A DNA stretch of 64,000 nucleotides from Alteromonadaceae bacterium. GTDB lineage: Bacteria > Pseudomonadota > Gammaproteobacteria > Enterobacterales > Alteromonadaceae. The notes under the pieces were generated by a model. It was not told the DNA's origin. It was given only the letters and a program-made list of their open reading frames with translations, and did no database searches. Where the stretch lies: assembly GCA_013216015.1 (NCBI GenBank), contig JABSOI010000031.1, positions 1 to 64,000 on the forward strand, in the 5' to 3' direction. Position 1 is the first letter of the stretch; every line of letters starts with the position of its first letter. Shown here in pieces: positions 20,401-35,400 of the stretch. Position numbers and translations under genes: made by a program.

Positions 20401-23400
20401 TTCTAGTTTATCTCGCCAATATGTTTGTTGTTCCTGTGATGAAATTGCCGCTTGTTCAAGCGCTATAAATTGGTTGTACGATGGTAAAGTTTCATAATCA
20501 CTCGTACAGCCATTAGTTTTAAGCTGAGCGTAGGTAGAATATAGTTCAGTGGCAAAACTTTCCAAACTCCAACCATCCCAATGAGCGTGATGAATAAACA
20601 TGCCAAATAAAAATCTATTATCTGGTAATAAATGTATACTGAGTCGCCATAACTCAACCGAAATATCCAGTGGGTTTTCTTGCTCTGTTTTCATCCATTG
20701 ATCAATTGCTTCCTGAACCAAGTCTTTATCTTGCTCAGTGATTTTTGACACATTTAGTTCTGCTTTTTTGTTTTTGAATATTATCTGCAAAGGCCGAACA
20801 CCCGATAAGTGGTACACGCTTTTTAGCATCGGATGCTTATTCATTAAGTAAATTAACGCTTGTTCGAACAAACTATGATCCCAAGCCTCATTAAACTCAT
20901 AAACGTGCAGGTTTTGATACACGTTCAAGTGACTCTGCTTCATCGCCAATACCACCATCCCTTGCTGCATCATTGATAACGGGAAGGCGTCTTCCAATTG
21001 TTCGTCATCATACTGCTCACTGAGTAATTGATTCTCCTCATCAGTTAACATTGCAAACGGAGCAATTTCGGTATACTCCGCTGATTCAAGACCGCCCTGT
21101 TCGAGCACTGCGGCTAATGCACCCACCGTTGGATGAGCGAACAGATCTTTAATTGAAAACTTCATTCCTTGCTTTTTGGCTTCAGCCACTAGCGCAATCG
21201 AGCGGATAGAATCTCCACCTAAAACAAAGTAATTGTCTTTGATCCCAATCTTATCAAGATCTAATTTTTCTTGCCATATTTCAACCAGGGCTTTTTCGGT
21301 ATCACTCTGTGGTGCTATATAATCCGATTCAACATCAAACTTGACAGGTGCAGGCAGTGCTTTTAGATCTAAGCGACCGTTGACGGTTAAAGGTAAAGCC
21401 GATAACACGACAAATTCTTGAGGTATTGGGTACAAGCGAGACTGAATTCGCAAATGTTTGTATAAACCACAGGATAATTCCGCGGCTTCCATGCCTGCTA
21501 CCGTCGGCACCAGATAACAAACCGATTGTCCTTCACGCTGGACAATTACCACTTCTTTTACGGTGTCGAGTTCCAACAACAACGTTGTTAGCTCTTCTGA
21601 TACAAATCGGGAGGATTTCACTCTGTTTCGTCGGTCGACCTGGCCAAAATATTCAAGCTTTCCATCCGCCAGATAACGCACAAAATCACCGCTTCGATAA
21701 AGTCGTTCGCCCTTGGATTTACTGAAGGGATCCGGTAGAAAATGTTCGGCGGTCAAGCTGGGCTGATTATGGTAACCATTCGAGATGCTGTCACCGCTGA
21801 GATACAACTCACCGACAAGCCCTTGAGCCACTAACTCACCTTGCGGATCAAGAACGAATACGCTGTTATTACTGACTGCTCGGCCCAGCTGTTGTGGCTG
21901 CATCCGGCAATCCTTGCTTTTTATGCGGTCTCGGTAAGCTTCAACAGTTTGCACAGGGACTAGATATTGCTCACCCCTGAGCAAGGCTCTCCAGCCGTCA
22001 AAAACAAAAACATTAGACGACACTGGTGCAGCACATAACAAGCTACGCGACGATGACAATTCTCCGCAATCGCTATGCAATAAGCAGCTAATACTTTGAT
22101 GACTCATTCCCTGCGCTTGCAGCCCGCCGCTATCGCTGGCGGTATAAATTACACACGCCAAGGCTAACGGAGTTAAAAGTTGTGGCGGATTGTAGACTTC
22201 ATCTGGCCAAGTTTTTTCCTCATCCATATTGACATATTGTAGACGATGAGCGCCTGTCTCTTCGTCTGGTTTACTGATTAATTCGTTTAATCCGATAGCA
22301 GAACGGGTTACGATCAAGGTAATACAGGTGTCTTCTAGCTGATAGTCCAGGCCAAGCGCAGGCGCTTTGGGGTCTAGCACAACACAAACGCCCCCTGTTT
22401 TTAAGATCCCCAAACTGGCGACCAGCATATCGAGAGTGTCTTCAACGCAGAGCCCGATCCAAGTCTGCGGGCCGATACCTTGCGCCATCAAGTAATGGGC
22501 TAATTTATTTGCACGGTTGTTGAGCTCATGATAGCTCAGTGACTGGTCTTCAAAGACCAGTGCAGTAGCTGTAGGGTTGCTCACCACTTGCGCTTCAAAT
22601 AATTCATGGATGGTGATATCTTTTGGATATTGTGTTTGGGCTGCCTTCCACTCTACTAGCAACTGTTGTTTTTCGCTTTCACTCAAAAACCCGAGTTTAG
22701 AAACACTGGTTTCAGGGGCCTCAACGATGGCTTCTAATAAACGTTCATAATGGCCTAACATACGCACTATCGTGGAGCGGTCGAATAAATCCGTGTTGTA
22801 CTCCATGCCGCCTATGATCCCTTCTTCTGTCTCTTGCAGGGTCAACGTTAAGTCATAACGGGAAACGCCAGCTTCAGACACATCATCGGTATTGTCTAAT
22901 CCTAAAGGTGTTAACTCAAGATCAGACAAAGTAGCACCGTCCATTGGTACATTCTGCAGTGCAAACATCACCTGAAATAATGGTGAATGGCTTAAACTTC
23001 GCTCAGGGCTCAGCTCTTCTACTAATTGTTCGAAAGGAACGTCCTGGTGAGCGTACCCTTGCAACGCCACTTCTCGAGTTTGTTTGAGTAACTCCACAAA
23101 ACTCGGATCTTGGCTTAAATCACTGCGCATCACTAAAGTGTTAACAAAAAAACCAATCAGTCCTTCTGTTTCCTGCCTTGTTCTATTGGCTATCGGTGTG
23201 CCTATCGCCACATCGCCTTGACCTGAGTAACGACTTAATAGCACTGAAAATGCGGACAATAAACTCATATACAAGGTCACGCCACGAGCTCGACTCAGTT
23301 CCTGCAGACGAGTCGACAGTGCGTTCGGTAAATTTATCGATTGAAAACTTCCACAGAAGGTCTGTTCTGCAGGTCTTGGCCTATCTAACGGTAGGTTCAA

Positions 23401-26400
23401 TAACGGCGGCAGACCTGCTAGCTCATCCCGCCAGTAACAGAGTTGGCTTTCGAGGACCTCACCACTTAACCATTGCCTTTGCCAATGGGCATAATCGATG
23501 TATTGGATAGGCAGTGGTGCCAATGGCGAACTTTTACCTTGCTTAAAAGCTTGATATAAAGCCATTAGCTCTTTAAAGAATATCCCCAACGACCAGCCAT
23601 CTGACACACTATGGTGCATCGTCACCAGCAACACATAACTGTGTTTATTATCATCACTTTGTTCGCTTTCATCAAGCAACAAACGGATCCGACAAAGCTT
23701 ATCTCGGGATAAATCAAATGGATAATTGCGCTCATACTGACATATTTCCTTCAACGTAGCTGCTGAAACGACTGTCTCAATTTCCAGCGATAAAGGAGTT
23801 GGATCAATAATCTGAACTGCGCTGTCTTCAAACGCCTCAAAACACGTTCGTAGTGTTAAATGACGATTAATAATTTCCTGTAAACTCTGCACTAACACTT
23901 CAACATTAACCTCACCAGTTAAACGAAATGCCAGTGGTATGTTGTAGACCGCACTCGGCCCCATATATTGACTTAAAAACCACAATCGTTGTTGCGCATA
24001 AGATAACAACAAAGGACCTTTGCGAGACACCAATTCTATCGGTAATAATTCAAAAGCTTCACCTTGCTGCAGTTCAGCGATGACTTTCGCTTGCGCTTGT
24101 AATGTATGCAGCTCAAACAATAATGGAATGGGCATATCGACCGTAAAGGCTTCCCTAATGCGCGACAACAACTGCGTCGCTAATAAGGAATGTCCACCCA
24201 GCGCAAAGAAGTCATCATATCGACCCACACGTTCACACTGTAAACACTCACCCCAAAGTTGAGCTAACAGCTCTTCAGTGATCCCATCGGGAGCCTGGTA
24301 GGCCATTTGTTGATTCGATATATCCGGCTCGGGTAATGCGCCCCGATCTACCTTGCCATTCACAGTTAAAGGCAATTCCTTTATCACCATAATAATAGAC
24401 GGCAACATATAATCGGGTAATCGGTGACTGAGTTGTTGACGAATATCATCTAATCGACTCTGCTCTGAATCGCTCACATCATAATTATTGTTGTCTGCAA
24501 AGACCACATAAGCCACCAGACGATTATTTCCTGGTGCCGTCACAACAACATCCTTCACTTGTGCATTATCGAGTAAAGCACTTTCAATCTCACCCAACTC
24601 AATCCGGAATCCCCGGATTTTGACTTGGTGATCGACCCGACCAATAAATTCCAAATTACCATCAGGTAAATAGCGAACGAGATCTCCGGTACGATATAGT
24701 CGTTCGCCTGGAGTTTGGCTGAACGGATGCGGCACAAAATTCTGTGCGGTTAAATCAGATCGATTGAGGTAACCTCGGGATAAACCCGCTCCACCCAGAT
24801 ACAGCTCACCCACCGCACCTATGATTACAACTTCTGATTGAGGCCCTAATATGTATGCTTGAGTATTGGCAACCGGACGACCAATAGTCTCAGGACCATT
24901 TAAATATCTTAATGTACAGGTCGAATACGTAGTTCCTTCTGATGGACCATATAAATCATAAACTCGTTTCAAGTTCGTCGTCTCATAGAGCCTATCCACC
25001 AAGGAAGCCTTTAATGGTTCTCCGGCCAGATTAATCACTCGCACACCATCCAGTGCAACCTCTTCGAGAAGCGCTTTAGCGGCTGAGGGTACGGTATTGA
25101 TCAGCGTGACTTGGTCCCGTTGTGACAGATAAGGGAAAGACAAAATACTGTCGGTAAGAATACATTGCGTACCATAACTTAAGGGTAAAAATAATTCATA
25201 CACTGATAGATCGAAACACATCGAAGTACTGGCTAATACGCCTTGTCTGTCGTCGACACTCAGTTGGTTACTCGCCCAGTTTAAAAGCGACACTAAGCCT
25301 TGATGTTGAATCCCAACGCCTTTGGGTTGACCGGTACTGCCTGAAGTATAAATTACATAGGCTAAATTTGATGAGTCCAAAGCAATCATAGGGTTATCAT
25401 GTGGATACGAACAAATATCACTTTTATCGTCCAAATCAATGCATTGAATCACTCGCGATGTTTCATTGAGTTTAGTCTGGGCAGTGATTATTTTACTTAA
25501 ATCCACAGACTTCTGGGCTTTGGAGTGAGTCACAATAAGTGTAATTCCGCTGTCTTCAATCAGATAAGCCAATCTTTTATCGGGATATTTCGGGTCAAGC
25601 GGTACATAGCAACCGCCCGCTTTCAAAATCCCCATAATTCCAACCACCATTTCTAACGATCGCTCAAGGCAGATCCCGACCCGCATTTCTGGAATTACAC
25701 CTTTTGCAATCAGGTGATGGGCCAATTGATTTGCTCGACGATTCAAATCACCATAATTCAAGAATTTAGATTCAACATCCCGATCTTCGTACACTACTGC
25801 GACTTCATCCGGATTTTTCACTACCTGCTCTTCAAACAATTGATGAATACATTGATGTTTTGGATAGCCTTTGGAGGTGGCATTCCAATCGAGCAGCAAA
25901 TGATCTATTTCTTCTCGCCCTAACAAAGCCGTCTTATCAATCAAATCATTACTATGAGTTTCTAACTGGTGAATTATATTTGCCACATAACCCGGGAGCC
26001 TTTTACAAAACGCTTCATCAAATACCATTGAGTCTGCGCTGATGTTCATACTGAACTGCTCGGTCATTTCGTCTTTGGTAACATATACGCTAAACAGATA
26101 ATTAGTTTCAGCCCAACCCGCTACTTTCAAAGGCGTTTGGACGCCAGAATTATCCACGTCATGATCTATTTTAGTTCCTGATATGTGCTGATTGGTTTGC
26201 ACCTTCTGCTTTTGGTCATTTCCTTCGTAGTAAACATGCCAATTAGTATAAGCAAACAATGATGACGATAATTCTAATTCAGTTAATCTTTGTATCTCTG
26301 ATAAGGGGTAATGTCTATAGCCGTGCTGCTCCCGTAGTTCCTGATCGGTGGCTTGAATAAAATCAACCCAACTTTTATCCGTCATCGAAATATGCATCGG

Positions 26401-29400
26401 CAATGCATTTAAAAATACCCCAACCATTTTATCACCATCAGGGATCTCGGGACGTCCCTGAGACAGCACAGGTCCAATCACCTTATCGGAACCATTCAGT
26501 AATCCCATTAAAACAAGGTATACAGAGCACCATAAGCTCTTTTCCTGCACGCCTAAAGTAGCCGCCAAGGTCCTCAACTTCTGACTGGTGGCAACGGAAA
26601 TATCACAAGGTATAGAAACACTCGGTGATTTCTCTCGTCCAGCCCACCAAGGTAAATTCGCACCCTGGAGTTTACTTTGCCAGTAATCCCGTTGCTCTGC
26701 TGAGTTAATTGCCGTCTGCTCCAATGCAATAAACTGGTTGTACGAAGGTAAGACTTTATAGCCACTCACTTCACCACTGTTTCTTAACTGTGCATAGGTG
26801 GAATAAAGCTCGGTGATAAAGCTTTCTAAACTCCAACCATCCCACATCGCATGATGAATGAACATGCCAAACACAAACTGGTTTTCTGGTAACAAATGTA
26901 CGGTCGAACGCCATAATTCTTTTGAGGTGTCTATCCCCGCCGCCTTTTCTGTTTGCATCCATTTATCAATTGACGCTTGGTTGGATACTTCATCCCCGTC
27001 GCTGAGATCTACAATAGCCAGATTTGGCTGCTTATCTTTTAACAATAATTGTAGCGGCCGTCCACCCGATAAGTTGTAGACACTTTTTAACATCGGGTGT
27101 TTGTTCATTAAATGGGTCAATGCCTGCTCAAACAGCGTAGGATCCCAAATGTCATCAAAATGATAAATCTGAAAGTTTTCATACACGTTCAAGTGGCTCT
27201 GTTTAAGTGCCAGTAACACCATACCGTGCTGCATCATTGACAACGGAAAAGCGTCTTCCAGGTTATCTTTATTATATTGTTCGTCGAGCAGTCGAGACTC
27301 TTCCCCTGTCAACATTGAAAATGGCATTATCTCAACAAACTCTACCGCATCGATTCCGCCCTTATCTAACGCAGCCGCTAAAGCCCTAACAGTCGGATTA
27401 GCGAATAGATCTTTGATCGAAAAAACCTGACCGCGTTTTTTAGCTTCTGCAACCAACGAAATTGAGCGAATCGAATCCCCCCCTAATACGAAGTAGTTGT
27501 CTTCGATCCCAATATTATCCAGACCTAATTTTTGTTGCCAGATCTCAACAAGAACTTTTTCAATTTCAGTCTGAGGCGCGATATAGTTCGTATTATCCGA
27601 TTGTTTAGCAGGTGCCGGTAAGGCTTTTGAGTCTAAGCAGCCATTGTCAGTTAAGGGTAAGACAGCTAATACGACAAATTCTTCCGGCATTGGATAAAGG
27701 TTGTTCTGACTTCTGAGATGTTTGCTTATGCTCGAAAATAATTTCTCCTCGTCAATCTCTGCATCAGTAGGCACCAGATAACACACTAATTGCCCTTCAC
27801 GCTCGACAATCGCCAGCTCTTTGATAGCGTCAAGTTGCAACACTGTCGTTGTTAACTCGTCTTGCGCTAATAATAGCGCTTGCGTTGTAAGCTGTTGGGC
27901 TACTCGGTCAAGATATTCAAGTTGGCCGTCCGCTAAGTAACGTACCCTGTCACCAGTACGGTAGAGTCGCTCACCAGAGGCATTATTAAATGGATCCGGC
28001 ACAAAGTGCTCAGCGGTTAAGCTGGCCTGATTAAGATAACCCAGGGAGACACTGTCACCGCTAAGGTACAACTCGCCGACAATGCCTTGCGCCACTAACT
28101 CTCCTTCCGAGTCAAGAAGGAATACGCCGTTATTACTCACTGCGCGTCCTAATGCTTGTGGCTGCGCCCGACAATCTAGGTGTTGGATACGCTCACGGTA
28201 GGCTTCAATAGCTTGCATCGGTGCCTCGTATTGCTCACCCTTGAGCAAGGCGCGCAAGGCGTCAAAAACAAACACATCAAACGAGATAGGTGCGGCACAT
28301 AACAGACTTTGCGGTGATGAAAATTGAACGCAGTCGCTATACAATAAACAACTGATATTTTGGTGGCTCATACCTTGCGCTTGCGGCTCGCCGCTATTGT
28401 TATAACTGTCGGTATAACTGTTGCTGTAAAATACGCACGCCAAAGCTAAAGCATTTAATCGGCACGGTGGGTTACTGACTTCATTTGTCCCTATATTCTC
28501 CGTATCCAGATTAACAAATTGTAGCCCACGCCCACTTCCCTGCTCGACTCCGGCCTTGCTCAATTGGTTTAATTCAATTGCCGCAGACACGTCTGATCGG
28601 GTTACGATTAATGCTATACCACTGTCTTCCAGCTGATAGGCTAACCGCAATGCAGGGTTTTTGGGATCCAGTACAACACAGGCACCACCAGTTTTTAAGA
28701 TCCCCAGGCTAGCGACCAGCATTTCCACGGGGTCCTCAACACAGAGCCCAACGCAAGTTTGCGGGCCAGCGCCCTTAGCTATCAGATAGTGGGCTAATTG
28801 ATTAGCACGGTTATTCAGTTCAATATAACTGAGTTGTTTTTGCCCACAGACCAGCGCAATGGCGGTTGGATCACTGGCAACCTGCGCTTCGAATAATTCG
28901 TGGATACAACGATTTTTCGGATAATCACCCTGGGCAGAGTTCCACTCAATTAACTGTTGTTGTTTTTCGGCTTCACTCAGATAAGGCAGCGCTTTAACAT
29001 ATTTAGCATCAGGTTCAATCAAACCAGCAAAAATAATATCTAAATGTCCGAGTAGACGAGCAATTATTTCAGCTGAAAATGAATCACTGGAATAGTCCAG
29101 ATTAAAAACTAATTCCTTACCCGGCACTACAATCAGGGTCAATTTGTAATCTGTTCCTTCATCGCTGCCCATACCATCAATGTCAATCCCTGTGCGACTG
29201 TCATCTTCTGCATCATCACTTAATTTATCCACTATTGGATAATTTTCAAATACCAATAACGAGTTAAATAAACGTTGTCCAGCAGCTACCCCACTAGCAC
29301 GTTGGATCTCTACCAAAGGAATGTAACCAAAACTTTCCCTTTCTACTTGAGACTGATGCAATGACTGCAACCAATCTTTTATTGTTTCATCATGCTCAAA

Positions 29401-32400
29401 CTCAACTGAAATTGGTAGTGTATTGATAAACAGTCCAACCATTTGTTCAATACCTGCGATATCTGCCTGACGACCAGAAACTGTCTGGCCAAAGACTACA
29501 CAATCGTCTCCGCTATAGCGATGTAAAAGATAAGACCAGGCACCTTGAATCACCGCATTCAACGTAACGCCGAAGTGCTTCGCCAACTCGATTAAAGACC
29601 TTGTACGTTTTTCAGAAACCACTAACGACTGTTGCTGATGCTCTTGAGTACCCGAGTCAAACTGCAATTCTTCAAAACAAAATTTCGTTTGCGAAGTAAC
29701 GCTCGACAACTCTTTTCGCCAAAACTCCTCAGCTTTCACTGGGTCCTGCGATACCAACCAGGCTACATAATCTCGGTATGAGACTACAGCAGGTAGTGAA
29801 ATTGTTGTTTCGCTTAACAGTGAATCGTAACAACTAAACAGCTCATTGAATACGATCGGAGAACTCCAACCATCGAGCAGACTATGGTGATGTGTCCATA
29901 ACCATCGATACTTTGACTCTGACAGGCGCAGTAAACTCATTCGCATTAAGGGCGCATGACTAAAATCAAAACCAATGCACTTGTCATTTCGACGATATTC
30001 TTCAAATACTGATGCTTGCTCTTCACTCGTAAGATGACGCCAATCTTTATGTTCCCACTTGAGGCTTACCTCTTTAATCACAGCCTGAAGTGGCTGTTCT
30101 AATCCACCGTCAATAAAAGCAGTTCTAAAAATAGCGTGCCTTTTTACCAGAAGCGCCCAAGCCTGTTGGAATATTTGTGGGTGAAAAGTCCCCTTAAAGT
30201 CGATATACATCTGTGTGGCATAAGCTTTTTTATGTTCATCTAACAGACTATGAAATATTAACCCCAGTTGCATGCCCGTTGCGGGGTATATATCTTCCAA
30301 ATTTGGATATTCATCTTGCCAGCAATCTAAATCACCCTGTTCTAATTTGACAAGTGGAAAATCTGACGGTGTATAACTTCCAACTTCTGGTTTCAAACAA
30401 TGTTGAATCAGAGTCTGCAAGGATTCTAAGTAATGCTTACCTAAATTTTCGATGGTATTTCGACGATGAATCTTTGGACTGTAATCTAGAGAAAACTGTA
30501 AACGACCATTGTTCACTACACCGTTAAAACCTAGCAAATGTTCACGTGGATGCTCACGATCAGCGTCACTTCCCGTATCATCTGTACAGGGACGAAATAA
30601 AGCATTTTTATTGTATTGCTGGTTGAATTGACCTAAATAGTTAAAAGCTACCGGTACTGAATTATTTTTTTCGAACTGAACAAAAGCGTCATCTTCGGAC
30701 AAATACCGAAGGATCCCATAACCAACCCCCTTGTGAGGTACCCCTCTGACTTGTTCTTTGATCCCTTTTATCAGATCACTTAAGGACAATTCATCAGCAG
30801 TTACGTCACCCTCGATTTTCAAACACAAAGGATATCGACTGGTAAACCAGCCAAGGGTTTCACTCAAATCCCCTCCTTCAATCAATTCTTCTTCTCGTCC
30901 GTGACCTTCAAGATTAATGCGAAGTGAATCTTGACCACTCCATGCATGAAAAGCCATCATTAAGCCTGCGAGCAAAAGCTCTTGGATCTGAGTGCGATAC
31001 GGGGAACTACATAAAGTTAATAATTCATTCGTTTCTTTATGACTAAGTTCAAAAACAATATTATCAGCACTGTCATAGGTATCCGCACCGGGTAAAAGAT
31101 GATCTGTGGGTATCGCTGGTACTTTAGATAAAAATTGATTATTCCAATAGCTTTTTTCTTTTATTATGGCATCACATTGACTGTAATTTAGTAAAGCCGC
31201 AGACCACTGCTGATAACCTGTGGTTTTTGGAGCCAACACAATGTTCTCGCTGGCACTCCATTGTTTAAAAGCTAAGTTTAAGTCATTCAACATAATTCGC
31301 CAGCTAACACCATCCACAATTAAATGATGCGGGACTATCAATAAACGGCTGTCTTTGTTATTCGGTGCTTTAAAATATACAATCCTGAGTAATGGTGCCT
31401 CATCTAAGACGAAGCTTGCTTTTATTTCTCTTCCACACTTTTCTAACTTGCGTTGGCGAGACTGAGCAGTTTTACCCCTCAGACTTATCTGTAATACTAT
31501 CTTATCTACAGCATCCTCAAGATTCATCTCGTTTAGCGATTCGAACTGCGCCTGCCAATGCCCCGATTTTTCTTTATAACCTAATCTTAAAGCGTCATGA
31601 CGTTGAATGAAATTCACAACAAATTTTTTCAAAAATTCAACACAAAAACCTTCTGGTACATCCAATAAATTTGACTGATGAAAGTGTTGTGGTCTGGCAG
31701 CTTGAGTGTTGAAGAACCATCGTTGAATAGGTAACAACTCCATTGGTCCAATGGATTCAGATTGCTCTTTTTGCCCTTCTAATGTGCTGACTTCTTTAGA
31801 TAATTGCCTAATAGTCGGATGTTTAAATAGTTGACGCACCGTCAGTTGTAATCCGGAAATTTTAGCCTGGGAGACGACCTGAATCGATAATATTGAGTCT
31901 CCTCCAATGCTGAAGAAATTATCTTCTATTCCAATTTTTTCAACTCCTAATACCGATTGCCAAACCTTACACAAAGATTGCTCGATTTCAGTAGAGGCCT
32001 CTACAAAATTATTTTCTTGACCCGACAAATCAGGTACGGGTAACGCAGCTAGATCCACTTTTCCGTTAATTGTTATTGGCAGCTTTTCCATGACAACGAT
32101 AGCAGCAGGCACCATATACGCAGGTAATTCAGCTTGCACAAGGCTTCGCAATTCACACCTTAAATTATTCGACTGTTGCAACTGATTGGAATTTTTCGAA
32201 AATTCATTTAAATCGCCATCTTGTTTCACCACGTAGGCAACTAATCGCTTGTTATCAGGCGAATCCTCCCGAACGAGTACTACAACATCCTTAATTTGAT
32301 TATGTTGCAATAATAAGTTTTTTATTTCACCTGGCTCTATTCTAAATCCTCGAACTTTGACTTGCTGATCAACGCGTCCAATAAATTCCAGATCTCCACT

Positions 32401-35400
32401 TCCTAGATATCTTACTAAATCACCCGAGCGATACAAGCGTTCACCAGCTGTTGTGCCAAAGGGGTTAGGCACGAATTTTTCAGCCGTCAGACCTGGTCTG
32501 TCCAAATAACCACGCGATAAACACGCCCCACCCAAATTCAACTCTCCGGCTACACCATCAGGTAATAATTTCCCATCTGCACTCAGTACATAACAAGTAA
32601 CATTTTTGATTGGTTTACCAATCGGAAGATTTGAAGTGTTTAGTTCAGTTATTTGGCTCGTGGTTGAAACAACTGTATTTTCAGTTGGACCATAAGCATT
32701 GTACAAGTCGCGACCTTTGGCCCATTTCTTGACCGTTTCCAACGACGGACTTTCACCACCAACGGTCAAGGTTTTGACCGACTGAAAATCGGTTACGCTG
32801 AGCATACTTAATAAAGCAGGCGGAATAAAACTATAAGTAATGTGTCTTGTTTTAACTATTTGGTTAAGCAATTCAACAGATTTAACTGTGTTTTCAGGAA
32901 TTAAATGTAAAACACTTCCTGAGATAAAAGCCATGCTCCAATCCCAGGTTGCCGCATCAAAACTTAGTGATGCAAATTGAAGTATTCTGCTGTCATGATC
33001 AAACCCATATTGCTTACTTTGGAAAGCGGCAAGATTCTGGAGACTTTGATGGGTAATTGACACACCTTTGGGTTTACCTGTACTTCCAGAAGTATAAATG
33101 ACATAGGCTAAATTAGAAGGATTTACGCTTGTCACCGGATTATTCGAAGAGTACAACTCAAAGCGGAAATCATTGTCGAGGTTTATAAAGCTAGTTTTTA
33201 GATTTGTTTTACCGTCTTCAAACTGATCAATTTTCTGTGCCGATTTCAAAGAATTCTGTACACTTGATTGAGTCAAGACTAGCTCAACACCACTATTTTC
33301 GATCAAGTAAGCCTGTCTCTTTTTAGGGTAATGTGGATCAATTGGGAGAAAACATCCCCCTGCTTTTAGAATCCCCAGAATTGACACTATCATCTCTATT
33401 GAACGATCAATACAAACACCAACGAGAACTTCTGCAGTAACACCTCGTTCAATAAGATAATTAGCTAACTGATTGGATCGGCAATTTAATTCCCCGTAAC
33501 TCACATATTGTTGTTCAAACACCAACGCAATTGCATCTGGTCTAAGCTTTGCCTGCTCAGTAAATAATTCATGGATGCATTTGTTTTTTAAAATGTCTTC
33601 TCGTGTATCGTTCCTTTCTACGATCAATTGATGTTTTTCAATACGGTTCAATAAACAACACGCTTGATGTTCTTGAGCGACATTTGCTAATATGGATTTT
33701 AAGGCTTCAAAATAGTAACTTCCTATACGTTTAATCAATGCCAAATCATAAAGGTCTTCGTCGTAGGTAAACCATAACGACATTGCATTGCTGCCTACCG
33801 ACCGAGAAAAATTAACGACAAAATCATAATTCGTCTGTTCAAACCCTTGCATATCCATGATTTCTATATCAGATTGCTCAGCGAGTTCTTTATAGGCATG
33901 AAAATAAGTATAATTAAAAATCACTTCTGAATGGATTTGCTGGGTATCTCGCTGAATGGCTGTAGATGGATAGTGGCGGTATTCCATATTTTCGCTCAGT
34001 CGTTCTGCGACAGATTCGATTAGTTCACCCCAACTCTCTTCACCTAATTCCACACACATTGGTAAAGAATTCAAAAATAGACCTAATCCCTCTTCACCAC
34101 CTTCACTTTCTGGCCTACCGTTGACAACATAAGAAGTGAATGTCATCGATTGGTTACTTAAAGTCGACAGTACTTTAGCATGCGCTGCCATCAACACTGA
34201 CTGCAACTGTACTTTCAGCTCGTTAGCCAACTGGATTATGGGATCCGATAAACCCGCTATTTCCGGAACTTCAAAAGAGTGGATGGATCGACTTCGAAGT
34301 TTACCATCAGACACCCGGTTTCTGGGAATTTGCTCCATAGGAGCTTGTTCCTGCATAACCATCCAATAATCTCTAGCTTGTGTATTGGTTAAGGCTTGTT
34401 GTTCAAGTGCGATAAAATCTCTAAATACATATTCATGTTTAATTTTAGGAAGTGCTTTACCGGATAATAATCTTTCATAGTTAATAAATAGCGTGTTGAC
34501 AAAATGGGCATTACTCCATCCATCGTACACAGCGTGATGAAAACTCAAACTAAATTGAAAAGAATTCTGGCTACGTCTATGAATAAAGATTTTAAATAAG
34601 GGGCCCATCCATTCAAACGGATTTGCTCTCTCATCTTCTATCCAGTCTGCAATAAATGTTTCTTGTGTGGAGGTTGCTAATGCACTGATATCTTCACATA
34701 CCAGAGGCAAGCAGACTAACTTATGAACTTTTTGCAGAGGACGTAGGCGATCTAAATCATACCCAGTTCGTAATACCGGATGTTGCTCAAACAAAAACGC
34801 CAAAACTTCTTCAAAAGAAGCTTGGCTCCAGACAGACTTGATCTGATAACTGAAAATATCATGATATGTATCCCCACGACTTTCTAGCTTGGAATGGAAC
34901 ACCATCCCCAACTGTAATTCAGACATTGGGTATACATCGTCATATTGTGAGTGATAATCTTTACCCAACGATTGTCGTTCATCTTCCGTTAACAGTGAGA
35001 AAGCTTTAGTATCAATGACTTGCTGTATCTGCAAACCCTCTGTAACGAGCTGTTTCGACAATTGTGCGATAGTTTGAAACTTAAATATGTCTTTTATACT
35101 CAGTGTCACATTGCTTGATCTCGCTTCTGATACAATGCGGATCGATAAGATAGAATCCCCGCCAATTGAGAAAAAGTTATCTTGAACACCTACTCGCTCG
35201 ACGCCTAATACCTCTTGCCAAATCTCACACAGAATTTTCTCACTCTCTGTTTCCGGAGCGACATAGACTTCCTGTTGATTTGTAAAATCAGGTATTGGTA
35301 ACGCGTTGAGGTCAATTTTTCCGTTACTGGTCAATGGCAATGACTTTAGCTCTACAATTGCTGAAGGGACCATGTAACCAGGTAACTGTGCATGGCTATA

